The notes under the pieces were generated by a model. It saw nothing but the letters and a program-made list of their open reading frames with translations, ran no database searches and was not told the origin of the DNA. Below, one piece after another: positions 1 through 7,944 of a DNA stretch of 64,000 nt. Both the position numbers and the translations under genes were made by a program. The first letter of the stretch is position 1, and the number at the start of each line of letters is the position of its first letter. This DNA is from DATDAH01 sp963792205 (lineage in GTDB: Bacteria > Actinomycetota > Acidimicrobiia > Acidimicrobiales > DATDAH01): the NCBI GenBank assembly GCA_963792205.1, contig CAWBVI010000004.1, positions 1,364,001-1,428,000 of the forward strand. Direction: 5' to 3'.

Positions 1-215
1 TGGGCCATCGTCGGGCCCTCGATCTTCTCCATCACCAGGTCTCGGCCCTCGTCCTCCAGGAGGTGGACCTTGGGCACGGGGTAGCCCTGGTCGGCGGCGT
101 AACGCAGGACCCGGGCTTCGGGCGTCTGGTCGTACGCCTTGCGGGAACGGCGGAGCACGGTGCCGTCGCCCCGGTCGTACACGTCGCAGTCGCGACCCTT
201 CGCCAGCAGCTCCAT
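1..215 (-). CDS. Phosphotransferase (aminoglycoside phosphotransferase/kinase-like), 5' part only
   Basis: The reverse strand encodes 71 residues from an ATG at 215 and runs off the left edge. The reading is typical of the N-lobe of APH-family kinases: a D-C-D-V-Y-D-R glycine-loop substitute near residue 10, VLRR with a basic strand, P-E-A-R-V-L-R-Y-A, VP-KVH and LVMEKIEGPTM, which matches the hinge. The function is therefore small-molecule phosphorylation; the substrate is unknown. There is no Shine-Dalgarno sequence; a CAGAAT-like -10 lies 8 nt before the ATG. The gene is divergent from the neighbouring tRNA. The catalytic HxD loop would lie outside the window. Confidence 0.72.
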   Translation of the reverse strand, partial: MELLAKGRDCDVYDRGDGTVLRRSRKAYDQTPEARVLRYAADQGYPVPKVHLLEDEGRDLVMEKIEGPTMA

Positions 216-263
216 CCAGGGTGATTCTGACAGGACCGTCTCGGTAGAGTGGCCGGTCCACCC

Positions 264-337
264 GGGGCTATAGCTCAGTCGGTTAGAGCGCGCCTCTGAT
301 AAGGGCGAGGTCGTTGGTTCGATTCCAACTAGCCCCA
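264..337 (+). tRNA. tRNA-Ile (anticodon GAT)
   Basis: The cloverleaf is complete: a 7-bp acceptor stem (GGGGCTA with TAGCCCC), a D arm with GGTTAGAGC, an anticodon stem CGCCT/GGGCG around loop CTGATAA, which gives anticodon GAT, a T arm GTTGG-TTCGATT-CCAAC, and discriminator A at 337. CCA is not encoded. A TAGAGT -10-like box lies at 245-250. In Actinobacteria this tRNA often follows gyrA and precedes a short membrane-protein gene; the second half of that arrangement is seen here. Confidence 0.96.
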
Positions 338-417
338 CTCCTCCGGGTCACCGTCGACGGCGAAGCTGTACACGCCTCCTGGGTGGCCCGTCGTCTGCTG
401 CGGCTACCGTCCCCGCG

Positions 418-555
418 GTGCAACGTCTCCGTCGAGTGCTCCTGGCGGTCGGAGTGGCCGGGTTGTTCGCCGCCCTCTTCCGCGTCCGGGGCAAGGGGGG
501 CACACCGCCGACCGATGGCGGCTGGCGGCAGCTGGACGGTCCCGAGCTGCGTTGA
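418..555 (+). CDS. Short membrane peptide (DLW-39-like position), 45 aa
   Basis: A GTG at 418 opens a 45-codon frame. It has a basic start (QRLRRV), one hydrophobic segment of about 16 residues (residues 7-22), a basic/Gly stretch, and a polar tail ending W-R-Q-L-D-G-P-E-L-R. TACCGT at 405-410 sits 7 nt before the GTG with no Shine-Dalgarno sequence, the leaderless pattern seen for many genes in this window. Size, topology and position after tRNA-Ile resemble the DLW-39 peptides of other Actinobacteria, but the DLW motif itself is absent, so orthology is an inference. Confidence 0.5.
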   Translation: MQRLRRVLLAVGVAGLFAALFRVRGKGGTPPTDGGWRQLDGPELR

Positions 556-574
556 TCACCCTCGCCATCCGGTC

Positions 575-1546
575 ATGAAGGTCGCCGTCGTGGGGGTGGG
601 CGCCACCGGGGCCCGCGCCGCCCGCCAGCTGGCGTCGACCGACGTGGTCGACCGGGTCGTGGTCGCCGACGCCGATCCGGAGAAGCGCCGCAAGGTCGCG
701 GACCTGCTGGGCAAGCGGGCCGTGGCGGCCGAGGTGGAGGTCCCCGAGGCCGACGTGGTCCTCCTCGCCGGGCCCGCGGGCACGCAGGCGGCCCAGGCGG
801 CCCAGGCCCTGCGCCAGGGCAGCTCGGTCGTGGCCACCAGTGATGCGGTCGTCGACGTCCGGGGCCTGCTCGACCTCGACCCGGAGGCGGTCGAGCGCGA
901 CGCCACCGTGATCGCGGGGGCCGGCTTCGCCCCGGGGTTGAGCTGCCTGCTCGCCCGTCACGCGTCCGCCGCCTTCGATGACGTCGACGAGGTCCACGTG
1001 GCCAAGGCCGGGACCGGCGGCCCCGCCTGCGCCGCGCAGCACCACGAGGCCCTGGGGACCGAGGGCCTGGACTGGCGCGACGGGGCCTGGGTCACCCGCA
1101 CGGGAGGCTCGGGACGGGAGCTGTGCTGGTTCCCCGAGCCCGTCGGCGGCCGCGACTGCTACCGCGCTGCGCTGCCCGACCCGCTCCTGCTGGTCGACGC
1201 CCTGCCCCACCTGACCCGGGTGACGGCCCGCTTGGCCGCGAACCGTCGGGACCGGCTGACCGCCTGGCTCCCCATGATGCGGCGTCCCCATCCCGAGGGC
1301 GGTCCCGGGGCCATCCGGGTCGAGGTGCGGGGCGCTCGGGACGGCGGCCGGGCCGTCGTGGTCTACGGCGCGATGGACCGCCCGGCGGTCGCCGCCGGCG
1401 CCGTCGCCGCGGTGCTGGCCTGCGGGGTGGGGGAGGGGACCATCACCCGCCGTGGCGCTTTCGGCGTGGCCGCGATCGACGAGCCCCTCCCGCTGCTCCT
1501 CGACCTCGCCGACCGGGGGATCCGCGCGGCCACGTTCGGGGACTGA
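575..1546 (+). CDS. Saccharopine dehydrogenase-like NAD(P)-binding oxidoreductase
   Basis: 323 residues from ATG 575. The N-terminus is a Rossmann fold (MKVAVVG-VG-ATG, GxGxxG at residues 7-12, then VVVADAD closing beta-2). It is followed by the DVVLLAGPAG and GAGFAPGLSCLLAR segments typical of saccharopine dehydrogenase/homospermidine synthase-like enzymes. The C-terminal half is shorter than in true saccharopine reductases, so only a generic dehydrogenase or reductase role is supported. A longer in-frame reading from 314 overlaps the tRNA and is rejected. It follows the 418-555 peptide by 19 nt, so the two may share a transcript. Confidence 0.7.
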   Translation: MKVAVVGVGATGARAARQLASTDVVDRVVVADADPEKRRKVADLLGKRAVAAEVEVPEADVVLLAGPAGTQAAQAAQALRQGSSVVATSDAVVDVRGLLDLDPEAVERDATVIAGAGFAPGLSCLLARHASAAFDDVDEVHVAKAGTGGPACAAQHHEALGTEGLDWRDGAWVTRTGGSGRELCWFPEPVGGRDCYRAALPDPLLLVDALPHLTRVTARLAANRRDRLTAWLPMMRRPHPEGGPGAIRVEVRGARDGGRAVVVYGAMDRPAVAAGAVAAVLACGVGEGTITRRGAFGVAAIDEPLPLLLDLADRGIRAATFGD

Positions 1547-1636
1547 TCCGGATTCGTCGCATAAATCGCTAAAGCATCCAGGCCCAGGTGTCGTTACCCC
1601 GATGGCTACAACAACCATGGGAGGGCGAGAGTTCAG

Positions 1637-2530
1637 ATGGGCGATGCCATCGATGCCAAAGTGATCGAAGAGCACCTGCCGCTCGTGCGGCACATCGTGT
1701 TCCAGGTGGCGGTGCACTTCCCCCGCCACGTGGACCGTGAGGAGCTGGCCCGAGCGGGCGCGTTGGGACTGGTCGAGGCGGCCCGCCGCTTCGACGCCAG
1801 CCGTGGGGTCCCGTTCGACCGGTTCGCAGCGCAACGCATCCGGGGGGCGATCCTGGATGCGGTGCGGGCAGCCGACTGGGCCCCCCGCTCGGTGCGGAAC
1901 CTGGCCCGGAAGATGGAACAGACCGAGCAGCGGCTCGCCACCGAGCTGGGTCGGGTACCCAGCCTGGCGGAGATGGCCGCCGAGCTCGGGATGACCATCG
2001 ACGAGCTGAACCGGCTGCAGGACCGCATGTTCCGCAGCGTGGTCCTGGCCCTCGAGCACGAGGTCACCGAGGACACCGAGGAGGACCTGACCCTCGTCGA
2101 CGTCCTCTGTGACCGGACCCAGCTCGAGCCGCTGGAGGAGCTGGAGACCCGTGAGCTCCACGCCTACCTCCGCGACGCCGTCGACCTCCTGCCCGAGCGG
2201 CAGCGCCTGGTCATCATCGGCTACTTCCTGGAGGGCCGGACCAGCCTCGAGCTGGCCGAGTTCCTCGGGGTGACCGAGTCCCGCATCAGCCAGCTGCGCT
2301 CCGAGGCCCTGGAGATGCTCCGCGAGGGCATCGAGGCCCAGTACGAGACCAACGAGGCCCCGACCCCCGCCCGCGAGGGCGTCGGCCGGGTGGCCAAGCG
2401 CAAGGCCAACTACGCGGCCGCCATCTCCGAGCGGAGCGAATGGCAGGACCGCCTCGACCACCTCGACCTCGACGACGTGGCCGCGCTCCACAAGGCCGGG
2501 CACGCCGCGGTGGTGCAAGCCCTGAGCTGA
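1637..2530 (+). CDS. RNA polymerase sigma factor, WhiG/FliA-like (sigma-70 group 3)
   Basis: 297 residues. Region 2 is clear at residues 10-85 (LPLVRHIV, DREELARAGALGLVEAARRFD, F-D-R-F-A-A-Q-R-I-R-G-A-I-L-D). Region 3 covers about 85-165, and region 4 about 190-235 with LPERQRLV and the helix-turn-helix LAEFLGVTESRISQLRSEAL. This order fits the sporulation/flagellar/general-stress sigma class (WhiG, FliA, SigB), here nearest WhiG/FliA. A C-terminal tail of about 60 residues, rich in charged residues, is extra. The start is set by a GGAGGG ribosome binding site 12 nt upstream. No flagellar genes are in the window, so its regulon cannot be deduced. A strong terminator follows at 2550. Confidence 0.9.
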   Translation: MGDAIDAKVIEEHLPLVRHIVFQVAVHFPRHVDREELARAGALGLVEAARRFDASRGVPFDRFAAQRIRGAILDAVRAADWAPRSVRNLARKMEQTEQRLATELGRVPSLAEMAAELGMTIDELNRLQDRMFRSVVLALEHEVTEDTEEDLTLVDVLCDRTQLEPLEELETRELHAYLRDAVDLLPERQRLVIIGYFLEGRTSLELAEFLGVTESRISQLRSEALEMLREGIEAQYETNEAPTPAREGVGRVAKRKANYAAAISERSEWQDRLDHLDLDDVAALHKAGHAAVVQALS

Positions 2531-2549
2531 CCGCCGACCGTTCGAGCAG

Positions 2550-2585
2550 GAGCCGGCCACCTCGGTGGCCGGCTCTTGTGGTTTT
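2550..2585 (+). terminator. Rho-independent terminator after the sigma factor gene
   Basis: A perfect 12-bp inverted repeat (GAGCCGGCCACC at 2550-2561, its complement at 2564-2575) is followed by a T-rich run ending in TTTT at 2585. It lies between convergent genes and can stop the sigma factor transcript. Its T tract ends at the stop codon of the opposing gene. Confidence 0.85.
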
Positions 2586-3274
2586 CAGAAGGCCGTGGCC
2601 CCCTTCCAGCGGGCGAAGACCGCGTCGTCGCCGAGGACCTCGACGGTCGTCACCGGGAGACGGCCCCAGAGGACGAGGAGCAGGTCGGCGGTCGTCCCGC
2701 GCAGGGCGACATCGGCCTTGGTGTGGGCCCGCTCCCAGTCGTGGCCGTCGACGAACCACTCGCCGTCGCCGTCGGTCGCGTGGAGGTGCAACGTGCCGGC
2801 GACCGCGGCGAGGTCGGCGGCGGGGAGGAACTCGCTGAGCAACTCGTCGATGCCGTCGGCGGCCAGGTCGGCGTCGATGGGCGCCGGCACGCCACCGGCC
2901 GCCTCGGCATCCCAGCGGTGGACGGTGAGCTCGTGGGCCATCCGCCGGCGGAGCCAGCTCGGGGGCCGGAGCCCCGCCCAGGTCTTGATCTCGGCGTCGG
3001 CGTCGGCGGCCGCGAGCTGTTCCTGCATGGTGGACACGCCGTTGCGGATCCACGTGGCGTGGTCGACGCCGTCGGGGCGGTCGGTGTCGTAGAACTCCCC
3101 GCCGGCCGCCTGTCGGACCCGGCCGGACCAGTACCAGGAGAGCCGGCCGACGTGATCGAGCAGTTCGGCCAGCCTCCAGTCCGTCCCCGGCACCGGGGCG
3201 TCGGGATCGCCCACGGCTGCCGCAGCCGCCAGTGCGTCGCCCTCACTCGTGATCGTGGCGTCGTAGTCCTGCAT
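2585..3274 (-). CDS. Maleylpyruvate isomerase-family mycothiol-dependent enzyme (MDMPI/DinB fold)
   Basis: 229 residues of the DinB-like four-helix MDMPI family. The N-terminal W-R-L-A-E-L-L-D-H-V-G segment carries the first metal histidine. R-M-A-H-E-L-T-V-H-R-W-D-A-E at about residues 112-125 carries the other two. The C-terminal MDMPI-C/SCP2-like domain ends in L-G-D-D-A-V-F-A-R-W. Members are mycothiol-dependent metal enzymes; the substrate cannot be read from sequence. A paralogue lies at 53993-54733 with the same R-M-A-H-E-x-x-x-H-R-W-D motif. CAGACT lies 6 nt before the ATG, a near match to the leaderless -10. Confidence 0.82.
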   Translation of the reverse strand: MQDYDATITSEGDALAAAAAVGDPDAPVPGTDWRLAELLDHVGRLSWYWSGRVRQAAGGEFYDTDRPDGVDHATWIRNGVSTMQEQLAAADADAEIKTWAGLRPPSWLRRRMAHELTVHRWDAEAAGGVPAPIDADLAADGIDELLSEFLPAADLAAVAGTLHLHATDGDGEWFVDGHDWERAHTKADVALRGTTADLLLVLWGRLPVTTVEVLGDDAVFARWKGATAF

Positions 3275-3278
3275 CTCG

Positions 3279-3542
3279 TCAGTCTGGCGCGGTGGGCTGA
3301 TCCCGGAACGCGGCCAGGAGGTGGCCGCGCGTGGCGGGGGAGAGGGCCTCGACCTCGTGCTCGCCGAGGCGTCCCGCCAGGGCGATGGTCCGCCGCCACT
3401 GCGCGAGGACCCTGGTGCAGTCAGGGCAGTCGTCGAGGTGCTGATCGATGCGCACTCGCTCGTCCGGCTCCACCGCGTCCTCGAGGTACTCGGTGACCAG
3501 TTCGACGAACCCCTTGCAGACGACCTTGCGGTTCCGCTTCAT
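3279..3542 (-). CDS. Zinc-binding anti-sigma factor (zf-HC2 type)
   Basis: 87 residues with the zinc motif H35-x3-C39-x2-C42 (Q-H-L-D-D-C-P-D-C) of ZAS-type anti-sigma factors, preceded by an EYLED helix. There is no membrane segment, so it is a soluble anti-sigma factor like RsrA/RseA of Actinobacteria, probably holding the upstream ECF sigma until redox or metal stress. Its ATG overlaps the stop of the sigma gene by 4 nt (ATGA), so the two proteins are likely made in fixed ratio. Confidence 0.85.
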   Translation of the reverse strand: MKRNRKVVCKGFVELVTEYLEDAVEPDERVRIDQHLDDCPDCTRVLAQWRRTIALAGRLGEHEVEALSPATRGHLLAAFRDQPTAPD

Positions 3543-4186
3543 GGCCGGCGCCCCAGGAAGTGGTCCTCGAGGGTCTGGCGCACCCCGGCGCGGGCGCGAT
3601 GGAGGAGGACGCGCTGGTTGCCCTCCGACAGCTCGAGCAGGTCGCAGACCTCGGCGGGCGTCCAGCCATCGACGTCGCGCAGGACGAGGACCGCCCGCTG
3701 GCGTTCGGGGAGCTCGACGATGGCGCGGCCGACGACCTCGAGGGTCTCGACCGACTCCAGCCGGGCGCCGGGCGCCTCCTCCCACGGCGCGGGCGGGAGC
3801 ATCCAGTGCCCGGACCACAGGGTGAAGCCGGCCCGGAACCGGTCGGAGGCGAAAGCCGGGCTGTTGCCATCGGCGGCGAGGTCGGCGAAGGGCACGCTGC
3901 GGTGGTCGTGGACGCCGCGGGTCCGAGCGAGGTTCATGAGGATCCGGAACAGCCAGGTCTTGACCGTCGAGCGGCCCTCGAAGCGGTCGATGCCCACGAT
4001 GACCGCCAGCCAGGTCTCCTGGACCACCTCGTCCGCACTCGCCGGCGTGCGGACGAAGGTGCCGGCCACCCGGCGCAGCGCGGCGTCGTACTGGTCGAGG
4101 AGCCAGGCGAAGGCGTCTGCGTCCCGGACCCGGAGCGCGGCCACGAGGGCAAGGTCGTCGCTGAAGTCGACGGCGGACCCGGCCAC
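3539..4186 (-). CDS. ECF RNA polymerase sigma factor
   Basis: 215 residues. Region 2 spans about residues 10-90 (ADAFAWLLDQYDAALRRVAG, ADEVVQETWLAVIVGIDRFEGRSTVKTWLFRIL-NLA). Region 4 spans about 150-205 (VVGRAIVELPERQRAVLVLRDVDGWTPAEVCDLLELSEGNQRVLLHRARAGVRQ). The linker between them (about 60 residues) is longer than in minimal ECF factors. The adjacent zinc anti-sigma gene, overlapped by 4 nt, shows how it is controlled. The GTG start has no clear Shine-Dalgarno sequence. Confidence 0.9.
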   Translation of the reverse strand: MAGSAVDFSDDLALVAALRVRDADAFAWLLDQYDAALRRVAGTFVRTPASADEVVQETWLAVIVGIDRFEGRSTVKTWLFRILMNLARTRGVHDHRSVPFADLAADGNSPAFASDRFRAGFTLWSGHWMLPPAPWEEAPGARLESVETLEVVGRAIVELPERQRAVLVLRDVDGWTPAEVCDLLELSEGNQRVLLHRARAGVRQTLEDHFLGRRP

Positions 4187-4270
4187 GGCGCGTCATCCTC
4201 GCGGAGATCGACGGCCATGGGCGCACGGTCTCGCCTGCGCCCGAACCGTTACTCGTCCTACTGTCCGCCC

Positions 4271-5026
4271 GTGCTCGACCCCGGGGTGCTGGCCACCACG
4301 CGCTGCTCGCTGCATGCCGTCGGGGAGCACGTCCTCGCCGCCGCGCTGTACCGGGGCCGGCGCCGCATCGGGCTGCGCCAGGCCGCGGGCGGGTTCGCCA
4401 CCCAGAACTACCTCCACATGCGGGATGGCGCCGCGGTCGAGCGGCGGGCGCTGATCGTGGGCCGTGAGGTCATCGTGCGCGACGACGACCTGGCCGGAGG
4501 CACGATCGAGGACCGGGCCCCGATCACCACGCTGGCCGCCGCCGGGGCCCTGGTCGACGTCGAGCCCGGGATGCCCGCCGACCTCTACACCCCCGAGCCC
4601 ATGCCCGCCCTCGACGAGGAGCTGGTGGTCGACACCGACGCCGCCGCCTTCCTGGCCGAGCTCATCGCCACCGGCTACGCCGCCCTGGTCATCCTCTGTG
4701 CCCACTTCGTCCACGAGGAACCAGCCGAGATCCAGCTCTGGCCCGAGCACTTCGACCTGGCCACCTCGTTCGGCGAGATCACCTTCGGCCTCTCACCGGG
4801 CGACGTCGGCCACGACTGGCCCTATTTCTACGTGGGCCCGTGGACGCCGCCGGAGCCGGACGACTTCTGGAACGAGCCCTTCGGTGCCAGCCTCACGGTG
4901 CAGGAGGTGCCGACTGTCGACGAGGTCCTCACCTGGTTCGGCCAGGGCCACGGCCGCCTGCTGGGCTCCAGCAATGACGTCGACCAGCCGGACCGTCCGC
5001 GTGTAACGGAGGAGCCGCTCGGGTGA
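4271..5026 (+). CDS. Conserved hypothetical protein, 251 aa
   Basis: I do not recognise the family. The protein is acidic and soluble, with DYRP-free alpha/beta content and aromatic motifs such as G-H-D-W-P-Y-F-Y-V-G-P-W and PPEPDDFWNEPFGA near residues 190-215. The GTG at 4271 was chosen because TACTGT at 4259-4264 sits 6 nt upstream without a Shine-Dalgarno sequence, the local leaderless pattern. A longer reading from about 4218 would start ahead of this promoter. It is divergent from the ECF sigma operon. Confidence 0.65.
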   Translation: MLDPGVLATTRCSLHAVGEHVLAAALYRGRRRIGLRQAAGGFATQNYLHMRDGAAVERRALIVGREVIVRDDDLAGGTIEDRAPITTLAAAGALVDVEPGMPADLYTPEPMPALDEELVVDTDAAAFLAELIATGYAALVILCAHFVHEEPAEIQLWPEHFDLATSFGEITFGLSPGDVGHDWPYFYVGPWTPPEPDDFWNEPFGASLTVQEVPTVDEVLTWFGQGHGRLLGSSNDVDQPDRPRVTEEPLG

Positions 5027-5036
5027 CCGCAGTCCC

Positions 5037-5555
5037 ATGACTGCTCCGGACGCCACCGACGTCGACTACTCGGACCTGCGTGCGTTGTTCATCAACTGCA
5101 CGTTGAAGCGGTCGCCGGAGGTGTCCAACACCCAGGGGCTGGCCGACGTCGCCATCGCCGTCCTCGAGGCCAACGGGGTCCGGACCGAGACGGTCAGGGC
5201 CTTGGACCACGACCTCGCCAGCGGGGTGTGGCCGGACATGACCGAGCACGGGTGGGAGACCGACGAGTGGCCCGCCCTGTTCGAGCGGGTGCTGGCCGCG
5301 GACATCCTCGTGCTGTGCACGCCCATCTGGCTGGGCGAGAAGTCTTCGGTCTGCACCCGGGTCATCGAGCGCCTCTACGGCAACTCGCACCTGCTCAACG
5401 AGAAGGGCCAGTACGCCTACTACGGCCGGGTCGGCGCGGTCGCCCGGATGCTGAAGGACCGCTGAACGGCTCGGGCATCCCGGCCCAGGGCAACCAGCGC
5501 TCGCTGTGGGACGCCGGCTGTCTCGTTCGACTTCCCCAACCCCGACTACCGGTAG
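5037..5555 (+). pseudogene. Flavodoxin-like NAD(P)H-dependent oxidoreductase, internal deletion and frameshifts
   Basis: The first about 130 codons match the family well: ALFINCTLKRSPE, S-N-T-Q-G-L-A-D, DHDLASGVWPDMTEHGW, T-P-I-W-L-G-E-K-S-S-V, L-N-E-K-G-Q-Y-A-Y-Y-G. After Y-Y-G-R-V-G the reading jumps straight to A-R-M-L-K-D and stops at 5465. Relatives have roughly 70 further residues between these segments (the GNEDG and GPSY parts). The family C-terminus continues in other frames: GSGIPAQGNQRSLWDAG from about 5471, then F-D-F-P-N-P-D-Y-R ending at TAG 5555. The gene has thus lost its middle and has two later frame changes. Without the FMN-contacting middle it should be inactive. Confidence 0.75.
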
Positions 5556-5609
5556 CCGTCAGCGAGCCCTCCGAAATCGATCCCTGAGCCCGTCTCAGGC
5601 GGACGGCGG

Positions 5610-7943
5610 TCAGTCCCCCTCGATGCGCAGGGCGGCGATCCAGTGGCGGGCGACGCGCCAGGCCACGTCGAAGGCCGTGACGAGGCCGGCGACCATGACC
5701 AGGGCGTCCGCCGGCGGGAGGTCCAGAGCGAAGAACTCCCGGGCGGCGGGCAGGATCAGGGCGAGGGCGAAGAGGCCGATCATCGAGGCCACCAGCGCCA
5801 GCCGCCAGGCCGTCAGCGGCTGGGCCAGGCGGACGAGGACGACCAGGCCGACCGACGCCAGAACGAGGGCGGCGGTGGTGCGGGCTTCGTCGAGGGTGAG
5901 GTCGAGCACGCTGCGGCCGACGGCGTAGCCGACGAAGGTGACGATCGCGGCCAGGGTCCCCGCCGGGACGGCGAAGTGCAGGACCCGGGACACGAAGCCC
6001 GGCTGGGCCAGCCGGTCGTTCGGGGCCAGGGCGAGGAAGAACGCGGGGATGCCGATGGTCAGGCTGCCGACCAGCGTCAGGTGCCGGGGCAGGAACGGGA
6101 AGGGGATGTGGGCCACGCCCACGGCCAGGGCGAGCAGCATCGAGTAGGTGGACTTGACCAGGAAGAGGTTGGCCACCCGCTCGATGTTGTTGATGACCCG
6201 TCGGCCCTCGGCCACGACTGCGGGCAGGGTGGCGAAGGAGCCGTCCAGCAGCACGAGTTGGGCCGCGGCTCGGGAGGCCGAGGAGCCCGACCCCATGGCG
6301 ATGCCCATGTCGGCGTCCTTCAGGGCGAGGACGTCGTTCACCCCGTCTCCCGTCATCGCCACGGTGTGGCCCGCCGCCTGCAGGGCCCGGACCATGGCTC
6401 GCTTCTGCTGGGGCTGGACCCGGCCGAACACCGTGTTGGCCTCGAGCGCCGCCTGCAGGCCGGCCTCGTCCTCGGGGAGCTGGCGGGCGTCGACGGCGTG
6501 CTCGGCGCCGGCCAACCCCGCTTCCCGGGCGACGGCGGCCACCGTCACCGGGTTGTCGCCGGAGATGACCTTGAGGGTGACGCCCTGAGCGGCGAAGTAG
6601 GCGAGGGTCTCCGCGGCGTCGGCCCGGGTCCGGTCGGCCAACACCACCAGGGCCATCGGCTCGATGTCGCCGGGCAGGCCGTCGTCGCTCAGCGGCGTCG
6701 CCGAGCGGGCCAGGAGCACGACCCGTTCCCCGGCCTCGGCGTGGGTCCCGACCCGCGCGGCCAGGCCGTCGCCGTCGGCCAGCACCTCGGGGGCACCGAG
6801 CAGCCACGAGGCGCCGCCGGCCAGCGTGATGCCGCTCCACTTCCGGGCGGACGAGAAGGGGACGGACACGTCGGCGGGCGGCGGCTCGGTCGCCGAGGCC
6901 TCCACGTGCACGGCCACGGCCCGCAGGGTGGCGTTGGGGTTCGCCTCCGCGGCCACGAGGGCGACGAGGGCGATGGTGAGCTCGTCCTCACCCATATCGG
7001 CCACCGGCTCGAGGCCGACGAAGGAGATGTCGCCCTCGGTGATGGTGCCGGTCTTGTCGAGGCAGAGGACGTCGACCCGGGCCAGGGTCTCGACCGCGGG
7101 CAGCTCCTGGACCAACGCCTGCTGCCGGCCCAGGCGGACCACGCCGGCGGCGAAGGCCACGCTGGTCAGCAGCACGAGGCCCTCGGGCACCATGGCCACC
7201 ACGCCGGCGACGGTCCCGGCGGCCGCCTCCTGCCAGTCCTCGTGGGCGTTGAGCTGGCTGATGAGCAGGAGCACCGCGGTGGGCACCATGGCGTAGCTGA
7301 TGAGGCGGATGATCTGGTCGATCCCGGTACGCAGTTCGCTGGTGGCCAGCGTGAAGCGCTTGGCGTCCTCGGCCAGCTTCGCCGCGTAGGCCTCGACCCC
7401 GACGCGGGTGGCCCGGACGTAGCCACCGCCGGCCGCTACGAAGCTGCCGGACAGGACCTCGTCGCCCGGGGCTTTCGCAACCGGATCGGCCTCGCCGGTG
7501 AGCAGGGACTCGTCCACCTCCAGCCCGCCGGCCTCGATCACCTCGGCGTCGACCACGACCTGATCGCCGGGCGTCAGTTCGAGGACGTCGTCCAGCACCA
7601 CCTCGTTGACGGCCACGTCCTGCTCGACCCCGTCCCGCACGACCAGGGCCCGGGGGGCCGACAGGATGGTCAGCCGGTCGAGGGTGCGCTTGGCCCGCAC
7701 CTCCTGCACGATGCCGACCAGCGCGTTGGCGATGAGCACCCCACCGAACAGGGCGTCGTTGAGCGGCCCGACGACGAGCATCACCGCCAGCAGTCCGCCG
7801 AGGAGGAAGTTGAAGCGGGTGAAGAGGTTGGTGGCCAGGATCTGGCCGTAGGTCCGGGTGTTGGTGGCCGGGACGTCGTTGGTGAGGCCGCGGGCCCGTC
7901 GGTCGGCGACCTCCGCCGCGCTCAGCCCGTTCGGCGTCGCCAC
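5610..7943 (-). CDS. Cation-translocating P-type ATPase (CtpE-like)
   Basis: 777 residues with the complete P-type core: actuator motif LLTGEAD near residue 150, PEGLVLLTS in the transport helix near 265, phosphorylation site D-K-T-G-T near 300, and hinge TGDGVND near 540. There are about four membrane helices on each side of the cytoplasmic core. The P-E-G-L variant in place of PEGLP and the compact N-domain resemble mycobacterial CtpE, a Ca-linked pump; ion specificity is an inference. The neighbouring phosphatase gene (7945-8719) ends 1 nt upstream of its GTG, suggesting one transcript. Confidence 0.85.
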   Translation of the reverse strand: MATPNGLSAAEVADRRARGLTNDVPATNTRTYGQILATNLFTRFNFLLGGLLAVMLVVGPLNDALFGGVLIANALVGIVQEVRAKRTLDRLTILSAPRALVVRDGVEQDVAVNEVVLDDVLELTPGDQVVVDAEVIEAGGLEVDESLLTGEADPVAKAPGDEVLSGSFVAAGGGYVRATRVGVEAYAAKLAEDAKRFTLATSELRTGIDQIIRLISYAMVPTAVLLLISQLNAHEDWQEAAAGTVAGVVAMVPEGLVLLTSVAFAAGVVRLGRQQALVQELPAVETLARVDVLCLDKTGTITEGDISFVGLEPVADMGEDELTIALVALVAAEANPNATLRAVAVHVEASATEPPPADVSVPFSSARKWSGITLAGGASWLLGAPEVLADGDGLAARVGTHAEAGERVVLLARSATPLSDDGLPGDIEPMALVVLADRTRADAAETLAYFAAQGVTLKVISGDNPVTVAAVAREAGLAGAEHAVDARQLPEDEAGLQAALEANTVFGRVQPQQKRAMVRALQAAGHTVAMTGDGVNDVLALKDADMGIAMGSGSSASRAAAQLVLLDGSFATLPAVVAEGRRVINNIERVANLFLVKSTYSMLLALAVGVAHIPFPFLPRHLTLVGSLTIGIPAFFLALAPNDRLAQPGFVSRVLHFAVPAGTLAAIVTFVGYAVGRSVLDLTLDEARTTAALVLASVGLVVLVRLAQPLTAWRLALVASMIGLFALALILPAAREFFALDLPPADALVMVAGLVTAFDVAWRVARHWIAALRIEGD

Positions 7944-7944
7944 G

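Noticed and set aside
314..574. N-terminal extension of the 575-1546 oxidoreductase
   Set aside because: The extension overlaps the tRNA and the 418-555 peptide and shows no conserved sequence; the Rossmann fold begins exactly at ATG 575.
404..2560. Very long open frame on the minus strand opposite the oxidoreductase and sigma factor genes
   Set aside because: It is a shadow of GC-rich coding sequence: Arg/Gly/Pro-rich or low-complexity composition and no domain. Similar long antisense frames (for example 5643-8048, 9639-13166, 18343-21369, 21497-23776) were left out for the same reason.
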